A stretch of DNA of 64,000 bases from Paenibacillus sp. J2TS4. Lineage in GTDB: Bacteria; Bacillota; Bacilli; Paenibacillales; NBRC-103111. The first letter of the stretch is position 1; every line of letters starts with the position of its first letter. Below, piece after piece: positions 26,511 through 34,200 of the stretch. Location of the stretch: the NCBI RefSeq assembly GCF_018403245.1, contig NZ_BOSH01000001.1, positions 124,001 to 188,000 of the forward strand, written 5' to 3'. The position numbers and the translations under genes are program-made. A model generated the notes under the pieces. That model worked only from the letters and a program-made list of their open reading frames with translations. It ran no database searches and was not told where the DNA came from.

Positions 26511-27137
26511 TCAATCAGAGCGGTTATCAATATGCTGGGCTATCTCACGCAATTCTTCCATACTCCATTTCAGCTTTTCATTTTGGATATCCGCGATAAT
26601 GGAATGGATCCATTCCAATTCGGCTGCAAGCACCGTTCGTTGGTATTCTGTCTCAAGCGAAAATAAGCGGGGCAGACCCATTGATGCGACGGTTTGCAGC
26701 TCATTTTCGAGTCGAGTGAGCATGTTTTCAAGGGCGTGGACTCTTTTTTTGAAGAGCATTGCTACATCTTCGGGCGTCAACAGTGCCAGAAAAGAAACAG
26801 CAGCAGGGAACTCTAAAAATTCCTGAGCAGGTGTAGAGATCATTTCCCGCATCCAAGAATAGACAGCATCTCGCCCCAGATCCGTAATTTCGTAAATAAT
26901 TAAATCCGGTTTCCCTTCATTTTTTTTCTTTCCTTGGATAGCAATGGCCTTGTCTCGATGCAACCGATCAATCGTTTGGTAAATACTCGTTCGATGGCGA
27001 ACGTTAATAACTTCTTCTTTCCCCCTCTCTTTGATAAGCTGCTGCATACGATAAGCATGCATCGGCTCCTCGATCAGAAAACAAAGTACGGCTAAAGCGA
27101 CAGGTGATTTTTTAATGAAGTTGCTTTTCATAGTCAT
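26511..27137 (-). CDS. PadR-family transcriptional regulator
   Basis: 208 residues. The winged helix (KKSPVALAVLCFLIEEPMHAYRMQQLIKERGKEEVINVRHRTSIYQTIDRLHRDKAIAI) and the long C-terminal dimerisation helices fit the PadR Vir-type. It precedes the FAD monooxygenase and SRPBCC genes in the same direction and probably controlled them. No ribosome site is visible before ATG 27137 or the ATG two codons later, so translation may be weak or leaderless. Confidence 0.85.
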   Translation of the reverse strand: MTMKSNFIKKSPVALAVLCFLIEEPMHAYRMQQLIKERGKEEVINVRHRTSIYQTIDRLHRDKAIAIQGKKKNEGKPDLIIYEITDLGRDAVYSWMREMISTPAQEFLEFPAAVSFLALLTPEDVAMLFKKRVHALENMLTRLENELQTVASMGLPRLFSLETEYQRTVLAAELEWIHSIIADIQNEKLKWSMEELREIAQHIDNRSD

Positions 27138-27441
27138 AATAATACTATTAATAATATAACTAAGTCAAGAGACACCAAGTGGGGTAGTACCAGCGTAGCT
27201 GACACCAAGGGCAATGTAGATAGAATCAATTGGAGAATTTATTAATAACCTGGTTATATTCCTGCTGGGCATCGGTAATTGCAAGCTTTGAATAGATTTC
27301 AAATGACTTTCGACTTTCATGTCCGGGATACGGTTGTATGAGTGGGTCATAAGCCTTCGAAGCGTCACCGTCCCGAATCCCTGGGAAAAGTTCACCCAAA
27401 GCACCAACTGAGTTTATTATATCACAAAATTATATTTACAC
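27138..27441. other. Gene-free stretch with an unknown coding remnant
   Basis: On the minus strand a frame without a start reads [59 protein letters not shown] and stops (about 27410-27230). The tail resembles the end of a sugar-kinase-like protein but is too short to name. Otherwise AT-rich intergenic DNA. Confidence 0.3.
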
Positions 27442-27462
27442 ATTATATCTTTTTGATATAAT
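27442..27462. promoter_or_regulatory. PadR-type operator before the VOC/MFS operon
   Basis: ATTATATC-TTTTT-GATATAAT, a perfect 8-bp inverted repeat with a 5-base centre, 35 bases upstream of the VOC start. The same site with longer arms precedes the PadR gene at 29462, which ties both promoters to one repressor. Confidence 0.75.
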
Positions 27463-27497
27463 AAGAACGATCAAACATAAAAAGGAGGAAATATACC

Positions 27498-27851
27498 ATG
27501 TTTAAGAGTGGCAATGTGACTGTCATGGTAGCGGATTTAAAAAACGCAGTAAAATTTTATGTCGAAACCCTTGGACTAAAGCTTCAACACGAAATGGACG
27601 GGCATTTTGCGCAGGTCGAAGCACCGGGATTGACGATCGGTCTCCTACATCTTTCAGGTGACCAAGGTGTTAAACCGGGAACATCGGGTAGAATGTCTAT
27701 TGGATTTGAGGTAGAGGAACTGGAATCTGTCATCGAGACACTAAAATCCCGGGATATTCATTTCCATGATTATGTAGAAGGCAATGCAGCCCAAGTCGTA
27801 CACTTCAGCGATCCTGAAGGCAATACCCTTTACTTGGTTTGTAATCGTTAA
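27498..27851 (+). CDS. VOC-family protein (glyoxalase/bleomycin-resistance fold)
   Basis: 117 residues; AAAGGAGGAAA before the ATG. One full VOC unit: NVTVMVADLKNAVKFYVETLGLKLQHEMDGHFAQVEAPGLTIGL, the conserved Glu in GFEVEELESVIETLKSRDI, and HFSDPEGNTLYLV at the end. Members bind metal and either transform or sequester small molecules, including some antibiotics. It is the first gene of an operon with an MFS pump, and PadR control suggests induction by the substrate. Confidence 0.88.
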   Translation: MFKSGNVTVMVADLKNAVKFYVETLGLKLQHEMDGHFAQVEAPGLTIGLLHLSGDQGVKPGTSGRMSIGFEVEELESVIETLKSRDIHFHDYVEGNAAQVVHFSDPEGNTLYLVCNR

Positions 27852-27893
27852 GCCAAGGTGAGAATAAGGGACAATGAAAAAAGGAGTCTTCTC

Positions 27894-29288
27894 TTGACAC
27901 CGAAAACCAACGTCAACATGGTTATCATCGGACTGCTGGCGGCGATGTTCATCGGCGCGTTGGACGTGACCATCGTCGCCACCGCTACGCCGCATATTAT
28001 CGCTGATTTGCATGGTGTGAGCCTATTCAGTTGGGTCTTCGCGGTTTACACGTTGACCACCTGTGTGGCGGTGCCTATTTTCGGCAAGCTCGCCGATTTG
28101 TTTGGGCGCAAAGCCGTGTTCACTGTCGGCATCGGTTTATTCGTACTCGGTTCCATTTTATGCGGGGCCGCACAGTCAATGGCGGAACTCATTTGGTTCC
28201 GGGCCTTGCAAGGAATCGGGGCCGGGGCACTGGCGCCCGTGTGCTTTACGATTATCGGCGATTTGTTCTCAGGCAAGCAACGCGGCAAAATGATGGGCGT
28301 CTTCTCGTCCGTTTGGTCCGTGGCAGGCTTGCTCGGCCCGCTTATCGGCGGTTATTTCGTCGATCAGGTGTCGTGGCGCTGGATTTTCTACATCAACGTG
28401 CCGATCGGTGCCGCCGCCTTGCTGCTGGTCACCGTATTTTTGCACCAACCGATTGAGCGCCGGGTGAAAAAAATCGATTACCTCGGCACGCTCACCTTTA
28501 CCGTTTCCTTTTCCGCGCTCCTGTATGCGCTGCTGAGTGGCGGGTCCGACCATCCGTGGGGTTCCCCGTTGATTATAGGGCTGTTCGCGGTAGCGGCCGT
28601 GTTTTTGCTGTTGTTCCTCTGGATCGAAAAACGGGCGGAGGAGCCGATGATACCGTTGTCGATTTTCCGCATCCGCGTATTGAACGTGACAAATGTCAGC
28701 GGTTTTCTGACGTTCAGCATCACGACGGGCTTGACGATTTACTCGCCAATCTGGATTCAGTCCGTGCTTGGCCATTCCGCGACAAGCTCGGGCCTGATCG
28801 TCATGCCGATGTCACTGGCATGGCCGCTCGCTTCCAACATAGCCGGCAGGCTCATGTACCGGATGGGGGTGAAGGCGTCGATCGTGTTCGGTTCTGGTCT
28901 GGTGGTGGCCGGCTTCATTTGGCTTGCCGCGCTTCAGATGAACTCTCCTTACGTTTACTGGATTGGTATCCTCGTTGTAATCGGGCTCGGGATGGGCTTT
29001 GTCGCGACGCCCTCAACCGTTGTCGTGCAATCCGCCGTCGGCTGGGAAAATCGTGGAGTCGCCAACGCTTCCAGCATGCTATTGCGCGCAATGGGCCAAA
29101 CGATCGGCATCGCGGTGTTCGGCACGATTTACAACCATCATGTGACAACGCTCGACTCCAAATCGGAGCTGGCTGCCGGAATGCATGCCGTTTTTCTGCT
29201 CATGTGCGCCATTGCGATTGCGAACCTGCTCGCCGTGCAGCTCCTGCCGAAACACCGCGAGCTGATGGCGCACCAGCAGTCGGCTTGA
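27894..29288 (+). CDS. MFS drug transporter, DHA2 (EmrB/QacA) family
   Basis: 464 residues from TTG 27894, which has AAAGGAG at good spacing; an upstream GTG (27858) has none. Fourteen helices are expected. Motifs are ALDVTIVATATPHIIADL (D1, DHA2-specific), GKLADLFGRKAVF (loop 2-3), LQGIGAGALAPV and GPLIGGYFVDQVSWRWIFYINVPIG (antiporter motif C and the DHA2 WRWIF signature). The gene is GC-richer than its neighbours, which suggests separate acquisition. It should export a drug that the VOC protein also handles. Confidence 0.92.
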   Translation: MTPKTNVNMVIIGLLAAMFIGALDVTIVATATPHIIADLHGVSLFSWVFAVYTLTTCVAVPIFGKLADLFGRKAVFTVGIGLFVLGSILCGAAQSMAELIWFRALQGIGAGALAPVCFTIIGDLFSGKQRGKMMGVFSSVWSVAGLLGPLIGGYFVDQVSWRWIFYINVPIGAAALLLVTVFLHQPIERRVKKIDYLGTLTFTVSFSALLYALLSGGSDHPWGSPLIIGLFAVAAVFLLLFLWIEKRAEEPMIPLSIFRIRVLNVTNVSGFLTFSITTGLTIYSPIWIQSVLGHSATSSGLIVMPMSLAWPLASNIAGRLMYRMGVKASIVFGSGLVVAGFIWLAALQMNSPYVYWIGILVVIGLGMGFVATPSTVVVQSAVGWENRGVANASSMLLRAMGQTIGIAVFGTIYNHHVTTLDSKSELAAGMHAVFLLMCAIAIANLLAVQLLPKHRELMAHQQSA

Positions 29289-29340
29289 CGAGGGCACGAA
29301 AGAAAGAAACCGGAATTGGCCACAAACGGATTCGGCCTGG

Positions 29341-29374
29341 AAAAAGTCGCGACGACCGCGGCTTTTTCTTTTTT
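29341..29374 (+). terminator. Terminator of the VOC/MFS operon
   Basis: AAAAAGTCGCG pairs with CGCGGCTTTTT (one G-T pair), followed by CTTTTTT, 52 bases after the MFS stop. Confidence 0.8.
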
Positions 29375-29403
29375 CGGGCAAGCGTAAGCTATACTGTTGT
29401 TTA

Positions 29404-29430
29404 CTTATTATATCTCTTCGATATAATAAG
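29404..29430. promoter_or_regulatory. PadR-type operator before the padR gene
   Basis: CTTATTATATC-TCTTC-GATATAATAAG, a perfect 11-bp inverted repeat with a 5-base centre. It matches the operator at 27442-27462 and lies 31 bases before the padR start, implying autorepression. Confidence 0.8.
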
Positions 29431-29461
29431 AGCAGTTAAACTTATAGGGGAGGCCATATAC

Positions 29462-30028
29462 TTGAACGAATTATTCGTACTCGGCGAATTGATGATTAAC
29501 CCGATGCATGGCTATTTGTTGCATCAGATCTTGAACGGGGCTATTGGACCTACGCGAAAAATTAGCTGGGGGGTGCTTTATCCGCTCATTCACGGCCTGC
29601 TAGCAGACGGGCTGATCGAGCAGGTCCCCGATGAGGGCGCTCGACAGGGAAGAGGAAAGAAGAAAATAATGTATAACATTACCGAAGAAGGCAAAATGCG
29701 CTTTTCTCGGTTGATGGAAGAGCCGATTCCATACACGCCGGATTACGAGCTGCACTTTTATATTAAACTGAAAAATTTTGATCTGATCAGTAGAGAGCTG
29801 CGCTTTTTAATTTTGCACCAGTACAAGGATTACCTGCGCTATGAAATCCGCCATGAGGAAGAACGGATTGAGTATGTGGACAAGGATGAGCGGATACCAG
29901 ACGGGGAACAGCAGTATATTCTGATCTTTTTCCGGCACCGTTTGGAAAAACTCCGCATTGACGAAGAGTGGGTTTTACAGTTAATCAATAGTCATCGAGC
30001 GAATGGGGAAGGACTTGAACGGGAGTAA
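29462..30028 (+). CDS. PadR-family transcriptional regulator
   Basis: 188 residues from TTG 29462 with GGGGAGG ahead; the open frame extends far upstream but antisense-like to the MFS gene and is not coding. LNELFVLGELMINPMHGYLLHQILNGAIGPTRKISWGVLYPLIHGLLADGLIEQV is the PadR winged helix, with RGRGKKKIMYNITEEGKMRFSRLM as the wing. The rest is the C-terminal helical pair. It follows the operon it probably represses and has the same palindromic operator. Confidence 0.9.
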   Translation: MNELFVLGELMINPMHGYLLHQILNGAIGPTRKISWGVLYPLIHGLLADGLIEQVPDEGARQGRGKKKIMYNITEEGKMRFSRLMEEPIPYTPDYELHFYIKLKNFDLISRELRFLILHQYKDYLRYEIRHEEERIEYVDKDERIPDGEQQYILIFFRHRLEKLRIDEEWVLQLINSHRANGEGLERE

Positions 30029-30149
30029 ACCCGGAAATGTTCTAAGCGGATCGGTGAGGGTCTTGAGCGGGCCGCCCTACTAGCATGATGCTCCGCGATG
30101 AGTCTCGGTGGTTAAGACGCATTGGACCGGCTCGCCCGGGGCTACGATG

Positions 30150-30222
30150 GAATGGCCGTCGTCACAATCGACCATTCCGCAGCGCCCAGAAACGTGGCGA
30201 CGAAAATCGAGATCATCACCAT
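30150..30222 (-). pseudogene. N-terminal remnant of a DHA2-type transporter
   Basis: Starting at ATG 30222 the frame reads MVMISIFVATFLGAAEWSIVTTAIPS and then stops. A/G-E-x-x-IV-x-TA-x-P in the first helix is the DHA2 family signature. Only this helix survives. Surrounding bases 30029-30334 have no other recognisable gene. Confidence 0.45.
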
Positions 30223-30334
30223 GGATCAAGTCAAGCCGCGCAACAGAAGAGTGACCATTGGCAAAATTGATCTCCACGGGCCAATCTGTTTACAAACCCG
30301 AATACCTGGCTCGTATGGCGGTAACCGGTGCTCG

Positions 30335-30790
30335 AGCTGGCCGCGCCACTCAAACTTTTACTCTTTCGGTAAGTTCCATGTCATTCAGGCAGCCAATGAG
30401 GCCGTAGATGAAGTACGCCGCACCGAACGGAAAAGCTGCGCCGAGTTAAAGACGCGCGATACATGTGGCTAAAGAACCCGGAAAACCTGACGGCTGCTCA
30501 GATAGAAAACATGGCAAAACTGAAAGACTGTGATCTGGATACCGCAAAAGCCTACCGGATGCGTCTGACCTGCAAGAGATCTACCGTTACCCGGCTGAGA
30601 TCGCAACGATGGTGCTGCAAGACTGGATTCAGTGGGGCCTGCGCTGTCGATTCTCTCCCATGGTTGATTTTGCAAAAATGCTGCAAATCCACTACGATGG
30701 GTTGTTCGGTGGTTTTCATCCAAACTAACGAACGGTCTGCTTGAAGGCGTGAATATTTCAAGCAGGCAAGCGGAAAGCTCGTGGCTATCG
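30335..30790 (+). pseudogene. ISL3-family transposase remnant
   Basis: GKFHVIQAANEAVDEVRRTER, then RYMWLKNPENLTAAQIENMAKLKDCDLDTAKAYRMRL, then after a frameshift LQEIYRYPAEIATMVLQDWIQWGLRCRFSPMVDFAKMLQIHYDGLFGGFHPN. These are consecutive blocks of the DDE domain of ISL3 transposases (the KFHV, LLKNPENLT and WxxWxxRSRLxPF regions). Frameshifts and lost ends make it inactive. No terminal repeats were found. Confidence 0.8.
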
Positions 30791-30799
30791 CTCGGAGAA

Positions 30800-31050
30800 G
30801 AATATCATCGCTATGGTATATATCTTGGCAGGATAGCTCAACTTCGCATGAAATAGGAAAAGAATTGGCAACAGTATGGAGCCATGCATCGCTCGCACCT
30901 GAACCAAATCCCTTGTCCGGTTTCAGCATCCGTTCAGGCATGGGTTGTGCATGGGGATTTCCATTACGATAATATTCTTTGGGATGATTGTACCCATCGG
31001 CTCCGAATCATAGATTTTGACCGATTTTACCGTGCGGTTCCTTCATGAAC
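30800..31050 (+). pseudogene. APH-family phosphotransferase remnant
   Basis: After broken upstream frames, one reads AWVVHGDFHYDNILWDDCTHRLRIIDFDRFYRAVPS. HGDFHYDN is the Brenner motif with catalytic Asp, and RIIDFD the metal-binding Asp, of the aminoglycoside phosphotransferase fold. From HYDNILWD the DNA is nearly the same as at 17207-17265. Both ends are lost. Confidence 0.75.
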
Positions 31051-31356
31051 CGGTGAAGACAGCGGCTATAGGCTTGGATTATCGATTTTCTGGCAACCGG
31101 TTTTGGGCTTCTTTTGGAGTGCTAGATCTGGTGAAAAGCCCTAACACAGTATTCTCCTGTTGACAAATGTCCCAATTAACGAGGTGACTCCCCCGAAATT
31201 AGGCTGTTCCTGAGAAAGGACTGAAAGGAAACCAGAGGGTCAATCTCGTTAGAATACTATTGCACCGTAGCGAGAAAATTATGCAACAATCCAATCGCAT
31301 TCCGTTTTGACTTTGGATATTCGTTCAAGGATGAAATAAGAATAATAGGTGATAAA
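31051..31356. other. Intergenic region, no gene seen
   Basis: No coding frame or clear repeat. The end carries TAGGTGA, the ribosome site for the GTG start at 31357. Confidence 0.45.
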
Positions 31357-31788
31357 GTGCGGATAAAGACAAGACCGGCTATAGAAGATGACGCAGAACA
31401 ACTTGCCATTCTGAATCAACAGTTTAATGGAGGGAATCGAAGACTGGCTGCGGAAATTGTGGACAGTATGCGTACGTGCAACGAAATCATTGCTGTAGCG
31501 GAAATCGATGGACAGGTGATTGGGTTTGGCTGCGCTCAAAGCTTTCGGTCTTTCTGTTACGAAGAACTTCTGGGAGAAATAACGGAACTGTATGTCGAAC
31601 CCTCGGTGCGAAGAAAAGGTGTCGCGACAGCATTAATTACTAGTCTGGAGGAGAAGCTGAAAATCCGCGGAGTGACGGAGATCAAAGTATTAACTGGCAG
31701 CCGCAATGACCGTGCGATTCGCATGTATGAGCGTTGCAACTATGTACGGGATGATGAATTGCTGCTTGCGAAAAAAATGGACAACTAA
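31357..31788 (+). CDS. GNAT-family N-acetyltransferase
   Basis: 143 residues, GTG start after TAGGTGA. The fold is complete: TRPAIEDDAEQLAILNQQF, the strand pair IAVAEIDGQVIGFGCAQ, EITELYVEPSVRRKGVATALITSLEEKLKIRG (acetyl-CoA loop R-x-x-G-V-A) and TGSRNDRAIRMYERCNYV. Size and sequence resemble aminoglycoside 6'-type and related small acetyltransferases, but the substrate cannot be read from this. It is the only intact gene among several broken resistance-like genes. Confidence 0.85.
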   Translation: MRIKTRPAIEDDAEQLAILNQQFNGGNRRLAAEIVDSMRTCNEIIAVAEIDGQVIGFGCAQSFRSFCYEELLGEITELYVEPSVRRKGVATALITSLEEKLKIRGVTEIKVLTGSRNDRAIRMYERCNYVRDDELLLAKKMDN

Positions 31789-31855
31789 GGGGCCACTAAC
31801 AAGTGCAGTGTACGAATTCCAGCTTCGGAGTTCCTCGTGAGGAGGTTTTTTAATC

Positions 31856-32884
31856 ATGATTTCGGACCAACTGAGGAAAGAAATTGAGGAAAGTTACGAA
31901 ATCGGCGAGATTCGCCGAGTGACCGCGTTAACCGGCGGGTATTGGAACACGGTAATGCGACTTGAATCGGGTCTGGTGATTACGTGCTTCGAGTTAGTCA
32001 CGCTTCCACAAGCCTGGATCGATTGTTGTATGAACATAGGCTGGTTGCGCTCGTACATACCCATGTGAAAGAAGTTCCGATGCCGATTTGTACCTGCAAA
32101 GGTGTCACATATACGGGCTATGAACGAAAATGGATGACGCTTTTCCCCTATTGAAGGGGAGATTGCCGACCCCGGGAACGATTTCGTCCGGGAAAATGCG
32201 GCCGCCATGTTGGCTAATTTGCATCTTGTGTCTGCGCGAACCCCCGATATCCCTCAGAAACCAGCTCACCAGTCTATCGTCAATTTGAATTGGGACCTGA
32301 ATTTGATGTGGAACTGGGCCACGTTGGAACAACGGTTTTTCGGGAATCGAGAGGGGCTGCGATTAAGTGTTGCCCGCACGGAACAGAAAGAGCTCTGCAT
32401 CAAGGAGATCAATCAGGCACGACGATTCATTCAAGCTTAAAAGGAACGGATGGAGCGGTGGGTAGGCCGTCTCCGTCAGGACGGGACGCGCTTCATGAGC
32501 GGGTTTATTCACGGAGATTATTATGGAGGCAACCTGTTAACCGATCGCCGCGGACAAATTACAGCCGTCATCGATTGGGATGAATGCGGGAAAGAGTGGC
32601 TCATTTATGAGCTTGCCCGTTCGATCTGGGAGTTCTGTCACGATGACGAGGAAAATCGGATGGACTCTCGCAATGCCCATGCCTTCCTGCAAGACTACCG
32701 AAATGCGGGCGGACCTGTTCCGGAAACGGATTTCGCTTTCATCCTTCCGTTTATCCGCTACGTTCGTCTCGTAGAGATATTATTCAATCTTGATCAAGGC
32801 TTAAAGGGACAACCTTGGTCCCCGGAATATACAGTACACAATCTTAAAGCTTTGATGAACCTAAATGATCAGACAAGCTTGTAG
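31856..32884 (+). pseudogene. APH-type phosphotransferase, frameshifted
   Basis: A good start (GAGGAGG before ATG 31856) opens MISDQLRKEIEESYEIGEIRRVTALTGGYWNTVMRLESG, the N-terminal lobe of homoserine-kinase-II-like APH proteins. Frames then break around 31965, 32145 and 32440, and resume with SGFIHGDYYGGNLLTDRRGQITAVIDWDECGKEWLIYELARSIWEF, in which HGD and the second Asp in IDWDE are intact. At least three indels inactivate it. It is a different APH subgroup from the two other remnants. Confidence 0.85.
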
Positions 32885-33086
32885 GGGTACAAGTCAAGCT
32901 GCAGTAGGCCTACATTATTTGGAATCTCAGTTCATTCTATTTCATAAACAGGACAGTTTGTTACAGTTCCAAACCGTATTGGACCAAGTATTCCCTGAGT
33001 ATAACAGCGTCTTTGGCAACTTCGAGGGAATGTTTGTCGAATCAACATGTGAAGCTTTCCCCTGTTACTCCCTGCTTTTTATTTAG
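32865..33086 (+). pseudogene. IS110-family transposase fragment
   Basis: The frame reads LHYLESQFILFHKQDSLLQFQTVLDQVFPEYNSVFGNFEGMFVESTCEAF, similar to the region between the RuvC-like DEDD domain and the middle helices of IS110 transposases (LLDQVFPEY). Only this segment is present; neither the catalytic N-terminus nor the serine domain remains. It ends at the border of the transfer module. Confidence 0.55.
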
Positions 33087-33094
33087 CAGAGCCA

Positions 33095-34105
33095 TTAAAT
33101 AAAATCATTAAGGAGTTTGCGATATAATTGCCTGTTAGCTTTAGTATCAAAAAGATCGTGGGAGCTATCCATAAAAAGGATATCTCTTCTTATCACTTGA
33201 AGCAAGAGTGGCTTTAAATTTTCAGTTACGGATAATCCGACTGCAAATACTGGCAGGTCTTTACAGCGTTCCAACGCCCGATAAAACACAGGCAGTTCAT
33301 AAGGCATAGCCGAGCCACAGAGTACTCGAACATCTGCTTTCGTAAAGGAGTCCTGTATTCTGGGCTCACCCAGAACTCCACAATCCGTCACAATAAAGTT
33401 ATAATCGCGATCAAACTCCGAGGTTAAATAAAAATCCGCCCCCTCCATTACGTAAGCGTTACCCACTTTTTCCGGATCGAACAGATGGATAATGTGAGCC
33501 AAATGCTTGCTCGTGTTGGCTTCTAAATAACAGGCACTCCCTCCATGGGCTTGAATCCAAAAAATCAAATTCATTGCCGTTGTCGTAACGCCTACCCGTC
33601 GATCGCTACCAGCTACGGCAATCCGTATGTTTTTACAGTCAAATTCGTATTGTTCTTCATCGGGTATTATAGCTGCCAGTGGTTTATTGACTGGTTCAGG
33701 GGAAGCAGAAGTAATATATCGCTGCATCCCTTGCTCTGAAAAGCAATCCTGTATTTCTTCCAACATTGACTTGATATGCTCTGAAGTCACCACATTCGTG
33801 ATTCCAATTTGAATTAGTTGCTGTAGAAAGTGACTGCTGTCCGGCAGTCCTTCGGCAATGACAATGACACGAATCTCGTACATCGTTTGAAACGATAAAA
33901 GGGCCTGTATCATTTCATCATCGGATTCCAATATGGCCTTTCGATCAATCGCAATGTATCGAACATGGTTAAAGTGTCGCATGTCCTTGACCACAAAGGA
34001 GAGGAGCGAGAATTGTCCGATCAGTTTCTTTACCGGCATGTCCTGCTCCATCTCGAATTGATCTAGTAAATTCACGTTTGAATGGCTGGTCAAATATAGA
34101 ATCAT
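33095..34105 (-). CDS. TadZ/CpaE-like protein with receiver-like domain and P-loop
   Basis: 336 residues; ATG 34105 has AGAAGGAT at good spacing, while the ATG at 34111 is too close. The N-terminal part (MRHFNHVRYIAIDRKAILES...YEIRVIVIAEGLPDSSHFLQQLIQIGITNVVT) looks like a degenerate response-regulator receiver. Then IRIAVAGSDRRVGVTTTAMNLIFWI is a deviant P-loop, followed by FIVTDCGVLG. This two-domain layout is that of TadZ/CpaE, which places Tad pili in the cell. It is the last gene of the transfer cluster, overlapping the tiny gene before it. Confidence 0.7.
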   Translation of the reverse strand: MILYLTSHSNVNLLDQFEMEQDMPVKKLIGQFSLLSFVVKDMRHFNHVRYIAIDRKAILESDDEMIQALLSFQTMYEIRVIVIAEGLPDSSHFLQQLIQIGITNVVTSEHIKSMLEEIQDCFSEQGMQRYITSASPEPVNKPLAAIIPDEEQYEFDCKNIRIAVAGSDRRVGVTTTAMNLIFWIQAHGGSACYLEANTSKHLAHIIHLFDPEKVGNAYVMEGADFYLTSEFDRDYNFIVTDCGVLGEPRIQDSFTKADVRVLCGSAMPYELPVFYRALERCKDLPVFAVGLSVTENLKPLLLQVIRRDILFMDSSHDLFDTKANRQLYRKLLNDFI

Positions 34106-34107
34106 GG

Positions 34108-34197
34108 TCATCCTTCTTTCATTATCAATAGGATTGCCCCCACAATCACGATGATGATATAAATGAAGAGCTCGATGAGTTGCTTCTTTTTATTCAT
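34108..34197 (-). CDS. 29-residue single-span membrane peptide
   Basis: ATG 34197 has GGAGG at ideal spacing. The peptide is MNKKKQLIELFIYIIIVIVG... with a basic N-terminus, one hydrophobic helix and MKEG at the end. Its stop overlaps the region just before the TadZ-like start (ATGACCATG), so translation is probably coupled. It lies between VirB4 and TadZ-like genes. Conjugation systems often need very small membrane proteins; the family is not recognised. Confidence 0.6.
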   Translation of the reverse strand: MNKKKQLIELFIYIIIVIVGAILLIMKEG

Positions 34198-34200
34198 CCT

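Noticed and set aside
28556..29461. Long open frame running into the PadR gene on the plus strand
   Set aside because: It lies in a shifted frame within the GC-rich MFS gene, has no ribosome site, and the real PadR start is TTG 29462 with GGGGAGG.
30122..30472. Plus-strand frame MDRLARGYDGMAVV...
   Set aside because: The opposite strand carries a DHA2 first-helix remnant and the right part belongs to the ISL3 relic; the frame has no ribosome site.
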